DNA of 64,000 nt from JBBQLG01 sp964251665 (GTDB taxonomy: Bacteria; Bacteroidota; Bacteroidia; Cytophagales; Spirosomataceae). Position 1 is the first letter of the stretch, and the number at the start of each line of letters is the position of its first letter. The position numbers and the translations under genes were made by a program. The notes below the pieces were generated by a model that was not told the DNA's origin, ran no database searches, and saw only the letters and a program-made list of their open reading frames with translations. The stretch lies in the NCBI GenBank assembly GCA_964251665.1, contig CAXUKO010000011.1, positions 124,001 to 188,000 on the forward strand, written 5' to 3'. Positions 59,824-64,000 of this stretch are shown in pieces.

Positions 59824-62800
59824 ATGGGTCAATCTTACCAAAAAACAGGGCGGGTACTGCTACTGCTCATTACCTGCTGGCTGCTGAGTGCGGGCGTTAT
59901 GGCGCAGAATGCGTCGGATCGTAAAGTCAGCGGCCGTATTCTGGATGGTACCGACAACAACGGATTGCCGGGCGTCAACATTGTTGTAAAAGGCACGCAA
60001 ACGGGTGTTACGTCGGATGCAGCGGGCCGGTACGCGATTACGCTGCCTGCGGGACGTACGGCACTGGTGATCTCCGCAATCGGGTTTGCTACGCAGGAAG
60101 TGGAGGTCGGTAACCGCAGCGAGATTAATCTGACGCTGCAGGCCGATATTAAAACGCTGGACGAAGTGGTCGTAACCGGCTACGGATCGCAGGCTAAACG
60201 CGACATCACCGGCGCCGTAGCCACGGTCGATACGAAGCAACTGTTGTCTGTGCCTGCCACCAATCTCGGGCAGGCCTTGCAGGGTCGTGTGGCTGGCGTG
60301 CAGGTCGGTAATGAGAATGCGCCGGGCGGGGGCGTTATGGTCCGTATTCGTGGATTTGGTACGATCAACGATAACTCGCCTTTGTACGTGATTGACGGTA
60401 CGCCGACAAAAGGCAACCTGAACACGCTGAATCTGAATGACATCGAGAGTATGCAGATACTCAAGGATGCATCAGCCGCGTCGATCTATGGGTCGCGGGC
60501 GGGTAATGGGGTTGTTATTATCACCACTAAAAAGGGAAAAGTCGGCAAGCCCAAGTTTACGTACGACACGTACTATGGCATGCAGCAGCCGGGCAAATTT
60601 CTGGACCTGCTCAACACAAAAGAGTATGCCCAACTGATCTGGGAGTCGCGCCGGAACTCGGGCGTACTCGGGGCCAACGGCAACCCAACGCACTCGCAGT
60701 TTGGTAACGGTGCCACGCCGGTTATTCCTGACTACGTGCTGCCAAGCGGGGTACTCGATAGTCAGAACGACCCCCGGGTGGCCCGCGACGCCAACGGGAA
60801 CTATGTCAACTATAACAATGACATTAACTCACCGAATTTCTTCCTGATCACTAAAGCGAACAAGGAGGGGACAAACTGGATGAAGGAGCTTTTCGAGACG
60901 GCGCCGATTCAAAATCACCAGTTAGGCGTGTCGGGTGGTAACGAAAGCGGACGCTACGCCATGTCGCTCAACTACTTCGATCAGCGCGGAATCATGAAGT
61001 ATACCGGCTACAAACGGTATTCGCTGCGGGCCAATACGGAGTTCAACATCAATAAGCACGTACGGGTTGGGCAAAACTTTCAGGTGGCTTACGGCGAACG
61101 GCTCGGCCAGCCGAACGGGAATAATACCGAAAGCAACCCTATTTCGTTTGCCTATCGCATTCAGCCCATTATCCCGGTGTATGACGTAGCCGGTAATTTT
61201 GCCGGTACACGCGGGGGCGACCTCGACAATGCCAATAACCCGCTGGCGCTGTTGTACCGCAATAAAGACAATGTGCAGAAGGAAGTACGGCTGTTCGGCA
61301 ATGCGTATGGGGAGATCGACATTCTGAAAAACCTGACCGCCCGCACCAGTTTCGGTATCGACTACAACCTGTTCAATTATCGGAACTACACCATCCGCGA
61401 TATTGAATCGGCCGAAGCGCGGGGCTCCAATAGTTTGCAGACCAGCAACAACTACGAATTTACCTGGACCTGGTATAATACGCTGACCTATAACATGCAG
61501 TTTGGCTCCCGGCACCGGTTGAACGTGATTGCGGGTACTGAGTCCATCAAAAATTACTTCGAGTTCTTCGATGCCAGCCGGACCTCGTTTGCCGTCGATG
61601 ATCTGGAAAACCGGTACCTGAGTGCCGGTACGGGTGTGCAAACGAATAACGGGGGTGCGTCGAACTGGCGGCTGGCGTCGGAATTTGCGAAACTCAACTA
61701 TGCTCTCGATGATAAGTACCTGATTGACCTGACCGTCCGCCGGGACCGTTCATCGCGGTTTGCGCAGGAGTACCGGTCGGCCGTATTCCCGGCTGCCAGT
61801 CTGGGCTGGCGCGTATCCAAAGAATCGTTCATGCAGCGGTTTTCCTGGCTTAGCGACATGAAATTCCGGGTGGGCGTGGGGCAGACGGGCAATCAGGAAA
61901 TTGGTAACTACAACCCGTATACCCAGTACAGCACCAATCCGATTACTTCGTTTTATGATCTGAACGGCTCGCGTACCTCATCCATACCCGGCTACGAACT
62001 AACCCAGTTCGGTAACGCCAAAGCCAAGTGGGAGACAACCACGAGCACGAACATTGGTCTTGACGTGACGCTGCTGAAAAACAAACTGGATTTTTCGATA
62101 GACTGGTACACCCGGACCACGTCGGACATGCTCTTCCCGGTATCGGCTCCATTGACGCAGGGGGTCGCGACGGCTCCGTTCCAGAACATCGGCAAGATGA
62201 CCAATAAAGGGGTCGACATCATGCTGAACTACAACGGCAAAGTCAGTCAGGACCTGTCGTATAATGTGGGCGTTAACTTCAGTACCTATCGGAACAACGT
62301 CGTAAGAACTACCGGCGACGCCAATACGCAGTACTTTGGTCTGAACGACGAGCGGATTCAGAACTTCGTGGTCACCCAGCAGAATTACCCCATTTCGTCG
62401 TTTTTCGGGTACATCGTCGACGGTATTTTCCAGACGAACGAGGAAGCGAACAACTACCCGGTGCAGTTTGGCAATAAAGCCTCGGAGAACGTAGCGGGAC
62501 GGTTCAAATTCCGGGATGTTAACGGCGATGGGGTGATCAACACTAAAGACCTGACCATCATCGGTAATCCACACCCAAAGTTCAATTATGGCCTGAACGT
62601 TAACGTCAATTATAAAAACTTCGGGCTGACGCTGTTTGGTCAGGGCGTCTACGGCAACCAGATTTTTAACTACACCAAATACTGGACCGACTTCCCAACC
62701 TTTGCCGGTAACCGCAGCACCCGTATGCTGTATCAATCGTGGCGGCCGGGCGCTACCGACGCGATCTTACCCCAACTGCGGGCCAGTGATCAGATCAGCA

Positions 62801-63084
62801 TTCAGCCCTCGACGTACTACCTGGAAAGCGGCTCATATTTCCGCCTGAAGAATGTGCAGCTTACCTACCGGCTGCCGGTTGCCCTGCTGTCGAAAATCGG
62901 CTTTGGTCAGTCGTCCATCTACGTTCAGGGGCAGAACCTGCTGACGGCTACGAAGTACTCGGGTATGGACCCCGAAATCAACCTGCGCAACTACTCGGCG
63001 GGCAACGACCGTCAGCTTGGCGTTGATGGCGGTTCGTATCCAGTGGCAAAAACGGTGCTGATTGGCTTAAACCTGAGCTTCTAA
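59824..63084 (+). CDS. SusC/RagA-family TonB-linked outer-membrane protein
   Basis: A 1086-residue SusC-like receptor. ATG 59824 gives a signal peptide ending in GVMAQ; a GTG 30 nt earlier is less likely. A carboxypeptidase-regulatory-like domain follows (VSGRILDGTDNNGLPGVNIVVKGTQTG), then a TonB-box/plug: DEVVVTGYGSQAKRDITGAV, RVAGVQVGNENAPGGGVMVRIRG, LYVIDGTPTKG and LKDASAASIYGSRAGNGVVIITTKKG. The barrel fills the rest. It imports oligosaccharides or other nutrients, paired with the SusD-like protein 13 nt downstream. The substrate cannot be read. Confidence 0.95.
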   Translation: MGQSYQKTGRVLLLLITCWLLSAGVMAQNASDRKVSGRILDGTDNNGLPGVNIVVKGTQTGVTSDAAGRYAITLPAGRTALVISAIGFATQEVEVGNRSEINLTLQADIKTLDEVVVTGYGSQAKRDITGAVATVDTKQLLSVPATNLGQALQGRVAGVQVGNENAPGGGVMVRIRGFGTINDNSPLYVIDGTPTKGNLNTLNLNDIESMQILKDASAASIYGSRAGNGVVIITTKKGKVGKPKFTYDTYYGMQQPGKFLDLLNTKEYAQLIWESRRNSGVLGANGNPTHSQFGNGATPVIPDYVLPSGVLDSQNDPRVARDANGNYVNYNNDINSPNFFLITKANKEGTNWMKELFETAPIQNHQLGVSGGNESGRYAMSLNYFDQRGIMKYTGYKRYSLRANTEFNINKHVRVGQNFQVAYGERLGQPNGNNTESNPISFAYRIQPIIPVYDVAGNFAGTRGGDLDNANNPLALLYRNKDNVQKEVRLFGNAYGEIDILKNLTARTSFGIDYNLFNYRNYTIRDIESAEARGSNSLQTSNNYEFTWTWYNTLTYNMQFGSRHRLNVIAGTESIKNYFEFFDASRTSFAVDDLENRYLSAGTGVQTNNGGASNWRLASEFAKLNYALDDKYLIDLTVRRDRSSRFAQEYRSAVFPAASLGWRVSKESFMQRFSWLSDMKFRVGVGQTGNQEIGNYNPYTQYSTNPITSFYDLNGSRTSSIPGYELTQFGNAKAKWETTTSTNIGLDVTLLKNKLDFSIDWYTRTTSDMLFPVSAPLTQGVATAPFQNIGKMTNKGVDIMLNYNGKVSQDLSYNVGVNFSTYRNNVVRTTGDANTQYFGLNDERIQNFVVTQQNYPISSFFGYIVDGIFQTNEEANNYPVQFGNKASENVAGRFKFRDVNGDGVINTKDLTIIGNPHPKFNYGLNVNVNYKNFGLTLFGQGVYGNQIFNYTKYWTDFPTFAGNRSTRMLYQSWRPGATDAILPQLRASDQISIQPSTYYLESGSYFRLKNVQLTYRLPVALLSKIGFGQSSIYVQGQNLLTATKYSGMDPEINLRNYSAGNDRQLGVDGGSYPVAKTVLIGLNLSF

Positions 63085-63097
63085 CTCCCGACAACTC

Positions 63098-64000
63098 ATG
63101 AAAAAGATATCTCTATCACTAACCCTTGTTTGTCTGGCCATCGCAACATCCTGCTCAGACAAGTTTTTAGACGTCCAGCCCAAGGCGGCTCTGTCGGCCA
63201 CGGCACTCCAGAACAAAGCGGGCGTTAACTCGCTGCTGGTCGGTGCTTACTCCCTGCTTGATGGCTGGGCCACGCCCGAGGGCGCCTACCGGTCCTATCA
63301 GGTGGGGGCCGACAACTGGGTGTACGGTAGCGTAGCCTCCGACGACGCCTATAAGGGTACCATTGCGGGCGATCAGCCCCCTATTTCGCTCATCGAGCAG
63401 GGGAGCATTCAGTCGGATAACATCTATTTCCGGGGGAAATGGCGGGGGATGTACGACGGTATTGCCCGGAGTAACGATGTGTTGCAGGCAATGGCAGGCG
63501 CTAAAGACATGAGCGACGCCGAAAAGGCCCAGATCACGGCAGAGGTTCGGTTTTTACGCGGCCACTACCATTTCGAGCTGAAAAAGATGTACAACATGGT
63601 GCCGTACATCGACGAGAAGATCTACAACCCGAACGATCTGGAAAGCACCAAAATGCCGAATAATGAGGATATATGGCCAAAAATCAACGCCGATTTGCAG
63701 GCTGCCTATACCGCATTACCAGCCAAACAGACGCAGGTAGGCCGCCCGACAAAGTGGGCTGCTGCGGCTACGCTGGCTAAGGCCTATCTGTTTCAGAAGA
63801 AGTACGCCGAAGCCAGGCCATTGCTGGAAGCCATTGTGGCCAGCGGACAGTACAAGTTGATGGACAGGTATCACGATAACTTTAAGGCGGTGACCAACAA
63901 CAACGCCGAGTCGATTTTTGAAGTGCAGTATTCCGTCAACGACGGGGCTTCGGGCGGGGAAAATGGCAACATCGGCTCCACCCTGAATTATCCCTACGGC
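63098..64000 (+). CDS. SusD/RagB-family lipoprotein, 5' part
   Basis: Partial at the right edge: 301 codons read. ATG at 63098 gives a lipoprotein signal MKKISLSLTLVCLAIATSCSD with Cys19. The SusD pattern follows: KFLDVQPKAALSATALQNKAGVNSLLVGAYSLL, a WRGMYDGIARSNDVLQAM segment and EVRFLRGHYHFELKKMYNMVPYIDEKI. Surface substrate-binding partner of SusC. The C-terminal half lies outside the window. Confidence 0.93.
   Translation, partial: MKKISLSLTLVCLAIATSCSDKFLDVQPKAALSATALQNKAGVNSLLVGAYSLLDGWATPEGAYRSYQVGADNWVYGSVASDDAYKGTIAGDQPPISLIEQGSIQSDNIYFRGKWRGMYDGIARSNDVLQAMAGAKDMSDAEKAQITAEVRFLRGHYHFELKKMYNMVPYIDEKIYNPNDLESTKMPNNEDIWPKINADLQAAYTALPAKQTQVGRPTKWAAAATLAKAYLFQKKYAEARPLLEAIVASGQYKLMDRYHDNFKAVTNNNAESIFEVQYSVNDGASGGENGNIGSTLNYPYG

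Overview
The window looks like chromosome of a Spirosoma-like member of the Cytophagales (Bacteroidota). Several things point there: SusC/SusD, T9SS-type and TonB-plug proteins, many SMP-30, HpcH and DUF families common in that group, almost no Shine-Dalgarno sequences, and recurring promoter matches of the Bacteroidota type (TTG or TTTG, about 20 nt, then TAnnTTTG). Base composition is moderately GC-rich, with one clearly AT-richer patch at about 48.36-49.33 kb. I found no transposase, integrase, rRNA or CRISPR array. One tRNA-Glu is present, followed by a decayed second copy.

Layout: 0-12 kb carries the 3' end of dapA, a secreted M14 peptidase, tRNA-Glu plus its relic, nudK, a DeoR regulator, a DUF892 ferritin-like stress protein with two orphan proteins, an SDR, a histone-deacetylase-like enzyme, a beta-propeller-like secreted protein, a TMEM175-like channel and an HpcH/HpaI aldolase. 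12-18.5 kb has an orphan HyuA-type hydantoinase, a large outer-membrane protein, a transglutaminase-like protein and a PPC/DUF296 protein. 18.6-24.7 kb holds cobC, cobS, a DUF6580 membrane protein and cobT, separated by an NmrA/AraC/VOC block. 25-32 kb has two surface proteins (a beta-helix/T9SS protein, and a collagen-like protein with a C1q-like head) and a TPR-LuxR regulator broken by one in-frame stop. 32-44 kb has housekeeping and envelope genes: GNAT, epimerase, MG2-plug protein, LpxR, SMP-30, mrdA-rodA, DUF423 and the PLP homeostasis protein. 44.5-48.3 kb has rpsF-rpsR-rplI, a GSCFA protein and an Mrp/NifU iron-sulfur pair. 48.36-49.33 kb is an AT-rich two-gene cassette of unknown function. 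49.3-54.6 kb is a cobalamin-riboswitch operon on the minus strand. The rest is a long Ddl-like ligase, YceI, a DUF4160/DUF2442 pair, a phosphohexomutase and a SusC/SusD pair that runs off the end.

The strongest functional theme is vitamin B12 salvage. CobU, CobT, CobC and CobS together make the complete lower-loop assembly set, and all four lie within about 32 kb. A riboswitch precedes a TonB receptor, a DUF6580 membrane protein, a BtuF-like protein without a signal peptide, cobU and a DUF71 ATPase. No BtuC or BtuD is present. A second DUF6580 paralog sits beside cobC and cobS, so DUF6580 is a candidate inner-membrane step for corrinoids. Intergenic regions are rich in long hairpins of several families, some of which reach into the 3' ends of genes.
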